A DNA stretch of 64,000 nt. Source: Sordaria brevicollis. Its lineage: Eukaryota > Ascomycota > Sordariomycetes > Sordariales > Sordariaceae. The stretch lies in NCBI GenBank assembly GCA_033439795.1, contig JAUTDP010000009.1, positions 744,001 through 808,000 on the forward strand. The letters run 5' to 3'. A program made the translations under genes and the position numbers. Under the pieces are notes generated by a model. The model was not told where the DNA came from. It was given only the letters and a program-made list of their open reading frames with translations, and ran no database searches. Positions 36,013 through 48,400 of this stretch are shown here, one piece after another (position 1 is the stretch's first letter; every line of letters begins with the position of its first letter).

Positions 36013-39000
36013 AGTAATTGCGGGAAGGGCGTTAAGCGGTCCGAAAAACAAGAGAAGAAGTCGATGTAGATCAAGAAAGCCAGCAACCGAAACGGGGTCC
36101 TGGATAAGAGGTATGGAGGTGAGGTGAGAAAAAGGATGTTGCAGGTGGAGGACCGATGATGGGACAGCGGGCAGGGGGGAAAGAGTCCGAATTTTGGGAA
36201 GAAGGGATGAACAAGAAAGAGGGGAGGCCGGGAAGAAATGGACGCCTGGCTGAGTTTAGGTTGTGCCAAAGTGGGCCGCCGTGGTTGCGTGTGTGGGATG
36301 GAAGAACTGAGGCACTCCTGGCAACATGGCTCTGGGCCTGGCAGCGGTACCTCTAGCACGTACCCTCAACACAATCCTTGTGGGCTGCATGCTGTAGAGA
36401 GGTAACCGGAGAACAACCCGTGGACAGGCGGGAAAAAGTCTGGAAAAATGGGTGAGTGGAGGTGACGAGACTGGCCGGCTTACACTGCAAATCGGCGCTG
36501 AGCTTGATAGCCGGCCTGGCAACGGCAATACGACTGATTTCTGCTGGCCTTCTTGTACATTGTCTCTAGACTTGGGTATGCACCGTACGCTTGAGGGACA
36601 GAGTCCGCCCCCGTCATCTCGTCCCATGTGTTTATGTAACACGTTGGGCAGGCAGTTAAACATAGCTAGTACCTAAGCTACGCTACCCAGACAGCTGTGT
36701 GGTTTATAGACTGGGCGAGCGCACGAGGCGCCTTTCTGTAAAGACACTGCCGCTCCGCGGTCTGTACCCGAGTTTTGTGCTTGCTGTGCTGGTGCAAATG
36801 CGATGCGAACCTAGGCTTCGGGTCCTCTCCTGCTAGGGTCTCTCGGCGTCTCGCTCGTCAACAGCGAGAATGGATTCGGAATGGAGAATGGGGAATCGAG
36901 AATTGTGGGTGACACTAGGCCGAACTCTGATGGAGAATGGGGCACGGAATCCGCAGGGCATCCGCAGAGGCATCCGCAGGGCAGCAAGGGCATCTGCTGA
37001 CAACGAGCACGAGCAGCAGGAACGTGAGCCAAAAAGAGCGGACGTGAAGCTGACTGACACCAACCGGATCGGCCAGAATACGGAATGCCTTGCAGATGGG
37101 ATGGGGGTGACAGCAACCTCCAGAAGACTGGTGAAGTGAGGGGCTTGGATGGAAGGTCGGGAGGCAGCACCAGAAGGTCCTACTGTACTGCCAGGGTTAG
37201 TTTTCTGGATCCATGGCGGTAGGGATCCCGTGTCTGCCAATGGGAGCGCGTTGCGCTTATGTATCGTTGAACCTATAGAGGTAGTCGCCACAGGCCTAAA
37301 ACAACGACGACAGCGTGGATGCTGAATGGTGAACGACGGCTTGAATGGATGGCAGCCATTCCTACTCAGCCAACAAGGCGGCCGAGTCAACATTACTGGC
37401 TTGTGGCCCATCACGGCCGAGTATAACAAACCACCATGTCAAGTGAGGCTTGATGAGAAGCAGTTTGTGCAGTTTGTGCAAGTCGAGCAGCCTGTGGAAC
37501 AATATGACACAGCTTATCTATACTGCCGTGGCCCCCCTTACTACTTGCCTCTCCTTTTTCCTTCACTGGCCGGGCAGGACGGCCTCGGGAGAAAGGCGTT
37601 AGAGACTTTGGTTGGCTCCAAGGCCCCGATGTGGGCTGCTGCCTTTAGGGGCTGCGACAAGCGAAAGAGGCAGACCTGCCAACCACTGAATCGACTGAAG
37701 AAAGCCCAAGGACGGGGGAGGGCGGATGGAGCAATGGACGATGCCAGTGCTGTCGATGAAAGACGCAAATGCGCGCAGGCATTAATAGGAACGAGAAGAA
37801 GGTGCGGTGTGAAGATTAGCAAGTGTTGGGTGGTAAGTCTGTGGAGTGGAAGACATGCTGAAAATCATATCAGGTCGAAAATTGCCCTTTCCATTGAAGA
37901 CAGGTGATGATGGAGCCGTCGCGTTGATATGTATTGGTGAGAAACGGCGCATTTGGTGCCTGGAAGGGACTAAGGCTTGACGTTGTCACCTGTCAAAGTG
38001 CATTTTTAGGCCTTAGGGAACTTTGGGTGTCAACAACCGGCCTTCTAGACCGGAGACAAGTGTGCAAACAGTCAGAATTCGGTTTTGGTGATGAGGCTGG
38101 CGTTGTGTTAGACCCTTCAATTCTGAGGACTCTATTGGCTGTGGGGGCAGTTGTGGAAACGCCCAAATCGCATACGGAGGTGTGGGTGCCAATCTAATCA
38201 ACCGCACGGCGTCAACTTCCGGTGGTTGCTCGTACCCGTTCGAAGAAACAAATGGGCACGGAGCGCTGCCGACACTGTACCGAGTAGATAGGTTTTCCAG
38301 TCCTTGAGGTGAACGCAAGGAAGCCGCTGTTTGGGGTTGGTAGCGTAAGTGGGTAATCGGTGACCCATTTGGGCGTCAACAAGGGCACAAAATATGAGCT
38401 CGACCAGGTGCGCAAAGATACAGCTGAATGCGGGGACATGGAAGGCCTGATGCTCAAAATCAAGATAAAAACCAGTCGCGTAGATATCGTCCAACGACTG
38501 CTGATGTCATTTGGAGAGACTTAAAAATTGAACACGGAAGACAAGACGACCTCATATGTTTACTGTGGTGCCAGAAGGTCTTTTACAAATGGGGCTGGAC
38601 ATCATGAGTAGAATCGAAGGGGGCTTCACTTCCACATGGCCTCCAATATCTAGGCGGCTGGACCTCTGGTGATGGACGGCAGTGGTGGACAAACAATCCC
38701 CTCGCCGAAAATTGAAGGGTTGGGACCAGACGCCAGACAGTGCTGGCCGAGACGGGCTGAAGGTGGCACATGGGTGGAAGAGTCGCTTCGTCGCCGTGAC
38801 GTGTGTGTGTGTACAAGAATTCAAGAATTCATCTGAGCGACTGGTGATTTCCTGACACTTATGGGCCGCCGCCGTGGCATGTGGGACGTGTCGAGTATGA
38901 CCTACCGAATCATGCCCATGGCGTCGCTTCTTCCACGCGGGTTAATTGCATTGAAGACGGATTGAGCTAGTAAAAAGCTGCATCAGGATTCTTTCTGGTG

Positions 39001-40042
39001 GGCTTCGTGATGGAGACGCAATGGGGAGGCCATGAAGTCTGGGAACGGGCGGGTTCTGGCAACAATCGGGTATCAATGCGTCTGAGGGTCTGGAAGCCCA
39101 ACCTCTGCAACGCCGCAAACTGCCGCATAGGATGGGGTCTCTCCGCAGCCAATCAGCGCTGTCTGACGCTTCGGGTGGTGAGGGTGTAAAGCTTAACGAC
39201 AAGGCGACCGTTTGGCTTTGGACATGCTCACTGTTCCGAATTATTATGGCCGAATTGACTTTTTCCTTCCCACATCGGCAAGTAACCTCATTGCAGAACA
39301 TGCTCCTGCATCTTATTTCCAATCTGGTGTACCAAACCAAGGAACACATGCCGTCTCCGTCAGGTTGTCGGACAGGAACCCCCATGATGATGAGTATCCG
39401 GCCGCCCACTTGGAGACAGCCATTGACGACGGCCATGTTTGTATGTTTGTCTGAACTTTCAAAGGTTCAAGTTTCTCACGACAAACAACCCGATGCTTTT
39501 CTGGATGTTCCCTAACCCTCCAGGCTTAGCGGTGACCTGTCAGGAAACCGAGCAGCCAGTCTGACGAGCTGAACTCATTGCACGCAGGTGAGGTTCCCTC
39601 TTCCGAGAAGCGTTTGAACAGCCCAGGGTTTTGAGAGTTTCGCCATGGAACTTGGCTGCCATGTAACAAAAGAATGTGCTTCATGAGATATTCGGAAGCG
39701 GGACTGCCGACCCGTCACCACCCATTGAGTGCCAGGCGAGAATCGTGGGTCTGACCAAGCACTGATTGGTTTGTCCCTGGAATCTCAGTCACCGCCATAA
39801 CGCAGACTTTGATGAGATGTCGTAGTCAATCCCGTCGCGCAGCTGAAGACGAACACCTGCAGCGAATCTGAAGGGCGAGCCGTCCTCCACAGATTCGCAT
39901 GTGCAAACTTGGACAGCCCGGTCACATACACACTCTGGTATCAACGTTGTGTTGTGGATTCATGCATCGATTTCTCCACATGTGCGCCCATGTCCCTTTG
40001 TCGTTATCAGGGCGCCGTGTCATGAAAATCGCAATAGCCTGT
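36013..40042. other. Large intergenic region between rfeG and polymerase eta
   Basis: The left part is the presumed promoter and 5' UTR of rfeG; the right end is 3' flank of the polymerase gene. Overlapping open stretches of about 190-200 codons on opposite strands (37,326-37,907 plus; 36,833-37,429 minus) have no motif and are probably chance in GC-rich DNA. Nothing else recognised. Confidence 0.45.
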
Positions 40043-42127
40043 TCAACCGAACTTGAGCTTGCTCTGCCCACGCTCGACCTTCTTCGGTCTACCTTGTCGC
40101 TTCGGCGTCGTGCTTATGGGTTTTTGACTAGAAACACGCGAGCCAGATGCAGCCGGCTGACTGGCGAATGTCTGACCGACACGTTCTTGTTCTTGGAGCT
40201 TTTTAGCAAAATGCCAGTCCTGATGGTCTTGAAGTTCTTCGGGGCTATCGAAACGGGCGTTGCATTGCGAGCACGTCAAAGTGTTGATTGGGCCGGGTTC
40301 TGGATCAGAATTCCCGTTATATACCTCATCGGCTTTGCCCACCCCCTCTGAACCGGCCGGCTCACCTGACATGACCTCCTCTTTCAAGATGCCCAACCTT
40401 TGACCGCTTTGACCTCTGATGGCTGTATCGTCCGAGCCCAACCCAGAATTAGCGCCGTGAGATAGCTCTTTCTTTGCAAAAAACCGTTCTATGCCGCCGT
40501 TACCCAGGCGCCTTCGCTTTTCTGCCGGTCGGATGTCATTTTCAGAGTCGACCGTCGCTGTCCGCGCCGCCGTCTTGCTTGCCTGGGCCTCCTCGCCTTT
40601 CAACAAGAAAGCGCCAATGCCCATGTTTCCGGTGACACCATCCTCAAACCCTCCAACGCTAAGGCTGAGGTTGGAGCATGGCCAGACTTGACCCTCGGAC
40701 ACAATCTGGCTTAGCAAATTCTTAGCCAGCTCGAACAAGGTCTCTTCGTCCAGTTTGCGGCCTTGGGGAATAGGGCCCTGCCGCGACCGGGTCTGGGTGC
40801 CATGGCGGTGGTGGAGATTGATGGTCTTGGGCCTGCGCTTGTTTTCCAAAACTCCTTCTTCGACAAGGCGAGAAAATATGTCAGAGGTAAAGATGCGCAA
40901 CCATCTGACAGCTTGCTCAAAGGAGTCTATACTGGGACGAAAAGACTTGGCCGACAGCATCGACTTGATCTGGACGCGCGGGTTCACCTCGCTGTTGTCT
41001 ATCCCGCGCACGGTGTTGTAGACCCAAACCCCCGTGTCATCGCCTAGCTTCGACTTCAGCTGCTCCACCGAGACACCAAGCAAATCTTTGACTGTATCTG
41101 TGTGATAGATCTGACTGATTTGCTCGCCCAGCTTGCCGCCAAGGTTCCGCATTTTTGTGAACTTGAAGTCGGACAGAAAATGCTGAATTGAACGGTTTCG
41201 GATCACAGTCTGTTGGTTGGGCTTCCGGTAAGCCGAGCCCAACTTGCTCAAGAGCTTATTACTCGCTATACCTGCGGAGCACGTGTATCCAAGCTTATCT
41301 TTGATGGCTATGCGCACCTTGCGCACGATTTCCGAGCCTATAAGAATAGCCACGTCGTCCCAGTCCGGATCCTCGAGTTCAGCATTCTCGTCTGGCAGGT
41401 CCACCAGCGCATCAGCCTGCCAGTCGAGAGCGGTAATCGATGGCATAGGCAGCACCTCGGTCGGGTCGTCATAAGGGGGAGGTTTGGCAAGCTCCGGAAA
41501 GCGTTCGAGTAGGATAGCGTGCACATGTGCCGAAAGGTCCATAAACACTTCATCGATGCTCGCTTTCTCCACCTTTTGGAGATGAGGCGGGAGTTCTTCC
41601 TTGATAATGGCCAGAATCTTACGGGATTCGAGTCGGTAAGGGTCCAGGGACACCTTGTGCGTCGCCATGTTGGCCGCGGCATCCGGATGGTATTCCCACT
41701 TGGCGTCGCCTTCTCTCCATGTCGCGACATGTTGGGTTATGAGATCCGCACAAAGCTTCTTCGCTTCCGACACGTTGCAATGCCGGCCGATGCCAAAACT
41801 ACGAGCAGGGTAGTTTACCGCTATCAGGCCCTGCCTATACGATGTCAGTTTGACGTCAGAAGATGCCAAATGGGGACGCAATATCGGAAGATGGCTTTAC
41901 CATTGCTGAACGGCAACAGGCTTGTCATCGGGGATGCCCAGTCGCACCATTTCTACTTGAGCGTAGAAACAATCGAGATCCAAGTGGCCGATGACCCTGA
42001 GCGGACACGAGGTGTTCGAAGAGGCGAGCTGTTGGATGTGACGGTATGTGAACCGTGAGCGCTTCATGCCGGGAGCGCCAGCGGGAGACGAGTCGCGAAA
42101 TGACTGCAGATGGAGCGGTGACGACAT
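40043..42127 (-). CDS. rad30: DNA polymerase eta (translesion synthesis)
   Basis: Y-family polymerase that bypasses UV photoproducts in the nucleus. Two exons (42127-41901, 41834-40043; 66-nt intron) give 672 residues, close to yeast Rad30. Catalytic motif LDLDCFYAQVE carries D50; KASIDEVFMDLS carries D170 and E171. YPARSFGI follows the splice junction, with the helix-hairpin-like and little-finger regions after it. A PIP-box-like NGGIERFF lies near residues 521-528. A C2H2 ubiquitin-binding zinc finger (UBZ type) is formed by C597, C600, H613 and H617. The basic tail ends QSKLKFG. In this family the UBZ and PIP motifs recruit the enzyme to ubiquitinated PCNA. An in-frame upstream ATG at 42193 would add 22 residues; 42127 was preferred but not proven. 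Confidence 0.95.
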
Positions 42128-43905
42128 GGCAGCGTATGGGCGTAATGGACAGCAAAGGGTGTCATTTTCGGTCGGTCGAGCGTCGGGCTTCAAAGGCGGA
42201 CCGGCAGCGGCAGTCAGAATCGTGGTAGGTATTCACAGAGGGCCGAGAGACGTCTACCGGTGACGGAGATGCATAAAGACGGCGTCGCGATGGGTGGTTG
42301 TAAAAGTTGCCGAAATCACGTCGAACGGGGCAAAAGCGCGCTAAGATCAATAGCAAAAGAATCGCCGCGAAGTCCAGTGTGCCTGTCCAGGCTGCCCTGT
42401 GGAAACTGTTTGGAAGCTGGTGAGAGGATCGGAGGACGTTCAAGCCGGGAGGTAGGTCCCCCACAGCGGGTGATTGGGTGGATGCATCTGCGCCTATCAT
42501 TGATGGAGATCCCCACGTTGACGCATGCGGGAGCCCCACCCCTGCAGGCCGCGACTTTGCTGTGCAGTGGGTTCAAAACCACCAACTGCACTGGACAACT
42601 TGAGCATCTGATATGGCCGACTCCTCCTGCATCGTCAAACTAAAACGGAAGGCATCATATACTTCACTTGATTGAACCGCTCCAGCTTGACTAAATGTGT
42701 CAAAACGATATGCATCGAAAGTCGTGATAGCATCAACTTCTGATCCATCATTTAGGTACGTTCACACCTAAAGGCCCCTCTCTTCCCCCATAGGATATAT
42801 ACTATACATGCACGTACACCTGACCTGAACAGCTCCGGTTGAGGTGTCAGAATGGTCCACATATTCTGCATACAAATACCAACACGAGCGTAGAGCGCGG
42901 GGTAGGGTGAGTTACATTCCTGAAATGTGTTCTGTCGGTGTCACGTTCAAGGTGTCTACGCTAGGGAGGCAGTTTGCTGCGTTTGTACAACACCGGCTAA
43001 TTCACGGGATCACGACGACGGGAATCTGAAAGCATTGCCTTCCAAGAAGTCGTAGCTAAGGCTATGCTGTGCTTGATACCTCTACAATTGACAAAGCTTG
43101 AATCCAAGCACGTAGGAGTTGACAACTCACCGCCAACTTACATACATGCTGCATTACCATATATACCACTCGTGGGGGTCAACGATGCAGTGTAAACTCG
43201 TCGATACCACCAGTTCGCACGACGCATGATAATTTCCCACTATCACCGGTCAGGTATCTGTCATTCGTCGTTATAGTTGCATTTTCAAGGTTTCCCTTTG
43301 TTGTTCCGTCTGGAGCCTGGCAGTCAATCCAGGTTGGGCTTTCTCAGACTTCCCCGGGAGGTGTATCTCATAATCCGATTGTGTGATTCATTAACTGGAC
43401 CCATAACGTATGATCACAGGCGACGTAATATTTTCCCTTAATAAAAGTCACGAACTCGAGGACATGGCGCTTGTATCAACGAAGTGAAAGGGTCGGATAT
43501 CGAAAGTGCTGCCGAGATTTGGTAACTCATGCAACACGGCATGCATGCCAGCTTCAGGCATATTTCTCGTAGTTGGCAATGAAAACGTCGTTGCTGTGGT
43601 TTTTTTTGAACGGGGAGTCATCGTCCGAGAAGAGAGTACTTGTATGAAAGCACCTAAAATCTTCTTTCAAAGGAAGCAAAACCCTTCAGAACAAGTCCTC
43701 ACACCCTGGGCCATAACAGCATGGACACCCAACCTAGTGTCAACCGCAATCCACCATTAAAATATCTAAGCAAGGGTCAAAAATACATAACCGCCCAGCT
43801 CTTCGCTGAGCGCCAGAGAAAAGGAATACAGAACCCAAATATGATAGAACAAACAAAATTGACAAACGAAAAGGGGTATCTAGATTAATAATTTGATTCC
43901 AATAA
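42128..43905. other. Intergenic region between polymerase eta and pfa5
   Basis: Promoter side of the polymerase gene and 3' flank of pfa5. No supported coding signal or RNA gene. Confidence 0.5.
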
Positions 43906-45470
43906 TCACAAGTTCGCCGACCCATGCACCTCGTCCTGTTGCCCCTGGTCCTTCTTCTTTTGTTGTTTCCTCTCCTTGGGCTGTGATCCTGAAGACTCCT
44001 TCTTCGAGGTGGTGAACCCCTTCTCGTCCTCGCTTAGTGACGGAAGTCCAAATCTCTCGCGCACGCGTAGATAGACACGACCCATTTCGTAAAAGCTTTC
44101 GTTGTTCTCGTACGTCGAGCAGGGGGAGTCCTTGATAGGTAAGAGCCAGTCGATAAAGTTGTTGCCCATGACGGATTTCCAGTTTCGGTAAAAGCCCAAA
44201 TCCCACGGGTTCTCGCCAAGGTCGGTTTTCACAATGGCAAAGGTGCGTGTGGCGAGCACATCTCTCTCGCTAGCCACGTCCCTTCTACTAGCCTCCCCAG
44301 GTAACTGCGAACTCGAATCCCCCGGTTTCGATATCGGATATGTGATGACCTTGTACTTCTCACAAGATTGCGTACCCCTCGGGACCCTGATGGCGAGAGT
44401 GTGTACAAAATTCTTTGACTTGAGATAGTCGATATTGGTCATGTTCAACAGCGCATATCGCGCGGACGTGATGAACATGGTTATAGTAAAAAAACCAAGG
44501 AGGCCACATGTGGCTAACATGGCAATGACGAACCCATCAAGGCCGTCACCAGCATTAAGTCGCTGCCTCGTGCACAGAGCGCAAGCAATGATAACTACTA
44601 TGGCGCAAAGCGATCCATAAAACGTAAACTGGATAAAATATTTAAAAGCTGTGATTCCGAATTAGCCCAACCTCGCATTATATGTTTCCGCGTTTCTTCC
44701 CACTTACATGTCTCACCCACAATTCCCCCAACCCATGGGCAATAGTGGTCCATCTTCTTGACGCACCGATCAATCTCACTACAGTGATGCGCCCTGTCTT
44801 GTTTCCAGGTGCAACAAGTGGGACACCATCGCGGCTTCCCGTCCGTCTCGCAGATGAATACATCTTTGCTGTAGAAGGATTCCAGCCCCGGACTATCAGG
44901 GTCCTCGTCTGGGCCAACATTGCTGTAAGCGTTGGCCTCAATATCGTCTGTCTGTTTGTGCTTGTGCCGTCGCCAACTTGGCTTCTCTTTCTCTTCCTTT
45001 TCCAGCCGCCATATCGCTCTCTGCCCGAGGGGGGCAACGCCAGGATTATACTGAATGACTAGAAACAGTCGAATATAAGTCAACACCATCAAGGCGAATG
45101 TGATAAAGTAGAAGACGAGAATAGCGATCGCAGCGCTGGGTTGTTGCCGCCTATGGAGGAAATGATCCACTATGATAGCATTCCAGTTAGTGGGAAAAGC
45201 TCCAAGTCAGACGAAAGAATAGAAGCTCCACATCGCCTCTGAGCTCCGATTATAGGCACCGAGAGGGAACATGCTGGGTGACATCACCACCAGAAACAGG
45301 GAGCAGCTATCCAAATGGAAGTTGGAGACGGGGAAAAAGACAGCCAGACACATACCAGAAACTCTCTTCGCCGTGGTATATGTTGCCAAACCGACAACGG
45401 CGGCAAGAAAAACGGGCATAAATCGAGTCACCCATCTCGTCTCAGATCGGCGCGCTCGTACGGAACTCAT
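43906..45470 (-). CDS. pfa5: Palmitoyltransferase with DHYC active site (Pfa5-like)
   Basis: Protein S-acyltransferase of the DHHC family, an integral membrane enzyme that lipidates Cys residues of target proteins. Exons 45470-45356, 45169-44708 and 44648-43906 give 439 residues; introns are 186 and 59 nt. Membrane segments are predicted at about 13-36, 50-76, 197-220 and 228-258. The Cys-rich domain contains [22 protein letters not shown] and the catalytic tetrad DHYC at 179-182, with C182 the expected acyl acceptor. DHYC instead of DHHC is a known variant of yeast Akr1, Akr2 and Pfa5. Lack of ankyrin repeats argues against Akr1, favouring Pfa5. The C-terminal tail is Lys/Gln-rich and probably cytosolic. 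An upstream in-frame ATG at 45521 is possible. Confidence 0.92.
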
Positions 45471-48400
45471 TTTGTCCCGAACCTTCACGGCATGGGGATA
45501 TGTAGTGTTGTCGCAGCGCAAATCTGGGTTGCGGTTTAGACTCCAGCGAACAGTGTCGTCGGTGGCGCTTCGGATGAACGAGATACGGGACGGGGCGCTT
45601 TATTCGCTTGCACACTTGCTAGTGCATTGGAGTGACGAGGACGGATGAAAGACGTTCGGTCGCAAGGGTCGTTCGGCAGGCGTCGTCGGCGCGGGATGGC
45701 GAAAGGCGGACGGAGGGCGAAAGTTCAGGAGACTTCAAAGGAAAGCGCAACTGGACCGAGCGCATAGTGGCCGAATACTGCCCGCACCCATGAAAGTCAC
45801 CGTTGTACTGGACGCAGACCCTAGCGTTCAGTTTGTGACGCCGTGGGTTTTCCTGGATACTTAGTCTTTGCGACGGTTTCCAGGGATGCGATGCGTTTCA
45901 AAGAACGTTGAAAATAGTTTCGAAGATCAAGTTTGCTTCGGTTGGACAATGCAAGACATCACGGGCAATGCACATCGGTTGGAAGAAACCTGCCCTGACC
46001 CCTGGAACCTGCCCGGCTGCAGGCGGGGAGGTCAGCCCCGTAGGGGCGTCCACAAATGCCCTATGCAGGACCGAGGGGCCCGCACTGTCGGTCGCAACTG
46101 AAGTCTAGGTAAGTAATGTTACAGTATCGACTGCATTGGTACATCATGCTACAAGTACCGAGGGCTTCCGTTTCGTCATTTGGGCCTTCAATCTTATACG
46201 GAACTCTCACCTAGAGGAAGAGAAGATAGAAAACATCTATCGGTTCCCAGAAGCAGAAAATCGGCATCAACGAGTCATACTCTGGTAGTGACTATGATGG
46301 TGTCCTATGACAGTACGCCCGGCATACGAGAAACAGCAAGTGCCGTTACATTCCCACATTTTGGTCAATACCAAGTGACCACCTGCAGACAATGGAAATT
46401 GAAAACTCGGCGATGGACCAACTTCATAATCAGCGTCTAGGCATTCCAAGGCGTTATTACTGTTGGTCCAGGGGCTTAACAAGGCTTTGTTAGCTTACGT
46501 AGACACTACCAACCGAACCGTCTTTGTCACAAAGAGCTGTATACTCAGTTTGAAACTTCAGATTGGGAAACTTATCTGAAGTTGGCTCACGTAGCAGTCC
46601 AACTGATAATTGAGGTTCCTTAGATGACACTGGTTCTGTGGTTGGTGTTTCATACGCTTTGTTGGGTCAAGGTCTCAAGGATGTGTTTGGTGATCTTTGT
46701 GGATACGTAGCAGACGTTTTTGGATCTCATGGTTGGACTTGGCCACTGTCCCGAGCTGATCTGATGGCCTCTGCCTCGGCTTGAAGAGAGAATAACCGTT
46801 CATTGTAAATCGGAACTCGGTCAAGGCAATAAGCAAAGCTAAAAAGTTGCTATCCAGACAGTTTTGATACCAACAGATCCCAGTCCTGACATATTAGACG
46901 GGAACGTGATAACACGGACCACCCGTTCGTCTCGAAAAACCTATCTAACAGTATTGCGAAAGTCTCTGTTCATCGGGTAATCATCAGGCTCTGCGAGACG
47001 CGCGACTTCGAGTTGTGACCGAGTACTATTGACCAACTTCTCAAGCTGTTGCAGCCCAAAGGCGGAATATCCGTTTTAGTTTTGACTACACATCGGCTTC
47101 GATAAGCTCTTCTTAACGTCAGCCCGAATTTACCAACAGTTGTGTGACTGGGTGGTCCCCATTGTCTTTGGGCTGATACCTGCGCTAGTGTTCTTTTAAG
47201 GTTCGGATATTCGCTGACATGTCGAGGGAAAGGCGGAATAGCCTGTTCTTCGAGGGTCTCAACGATGATTCGAAAAGGGCCATATGGTATCGAAATGTTT
47301 CAGCATACAACGTCTTCTTTCTTCGCCGCGCTACCGAATTAGGTTACATGTGTTGAAGGGGGGCAGTAGTGCGGCTCTGGATGGTGTTGTAAGTCGTTCC
47401 ATGTGATGGTCCTCGGATCATGAGAGTGATATAAAATACGGCCATATGCCTAAGGTATCGTCAAATTCGGGCACTTCCGCAGAGCCTCAAGTTGAGAAAA
47501 AGAGCCTCATCTAACATGTATAAAGCGGAGGTTGGAATGTCTTCAAGGGCGAAGGTTGAGATACCACTAAGCGTCTCATCAACGAGGAAAGGCTTCCTTC
47601 GAAGTGTAAGTCACCCATGCCTCCACTTAGAGGAAACACCCATTAACAGGTTTTAGCATATTGCTTCCCTATGTGAGGCTTGAAGGAAGAATCACGCTTG
47701 ATATGATTTTTGCTGAAGAGGAACCAACTTACCCGAAGCCCACCTAATCACCCGCGCCTATTTCTGTCAGAGTTTACCATCCAAGTATGGGTATCTCCTT
47801 TTTCGTCCTTCGAAATGAAGGCCAAGTCAAGCAATGAGACAATCATGGATAACAGGAAATCATGACTGGAGCGGGTTTCTGTTTCAAGTCTTGCCAGCTA
47901 GTGGACCTCCCGGATGAGCAAGCAGCTCAACTCCATACTGCCTCTTCCACTCCCGGCCACAAACGCTCTGTCGTCAAGGCAGCTTGCTACTAAGGATGTG
48001 GACTTGAACACATTCAAGTTATCATGTCGAAGACCAACCCATATCAGCAGTTGTGGACCTAGTCGGATGTCAACAAGACTGAAACCGTTTCTGCTCTGAT
48101 AAGTTACTCAGGTATTCCTTCTTAAAAACTCACCTGTTTTTGTCCTCTTTTCCGGTGTTTTGCCTTATCGAACATTCCCCTGTCCATCGACACAATTGAG
48201 AGAAGTGTGACAGTAGCGCTGACAGAACCGGCGAATCATGATCTCGGTAATAGACAATACGGTGCGCCGTCGGCATCCATACATACTCGCCAGAGTTCGA
48301 GGGGCCTGGTTCCCTAAAGCTCAACAACAACCGCGGCCATGGGCACCCTATGCCCTTGCGTCTCATTCAAAATCAATCATCTGAGTGGACGTCAATGACG

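Noticed and set aside
36833..37907. Overlapping open stretches of 198 (minus) and 193 (plus) codons as genes
   Set aside because: They overlap on opposite strands, show no motif or conserved composition, and arise easily in GC-rich intergenic DNA.
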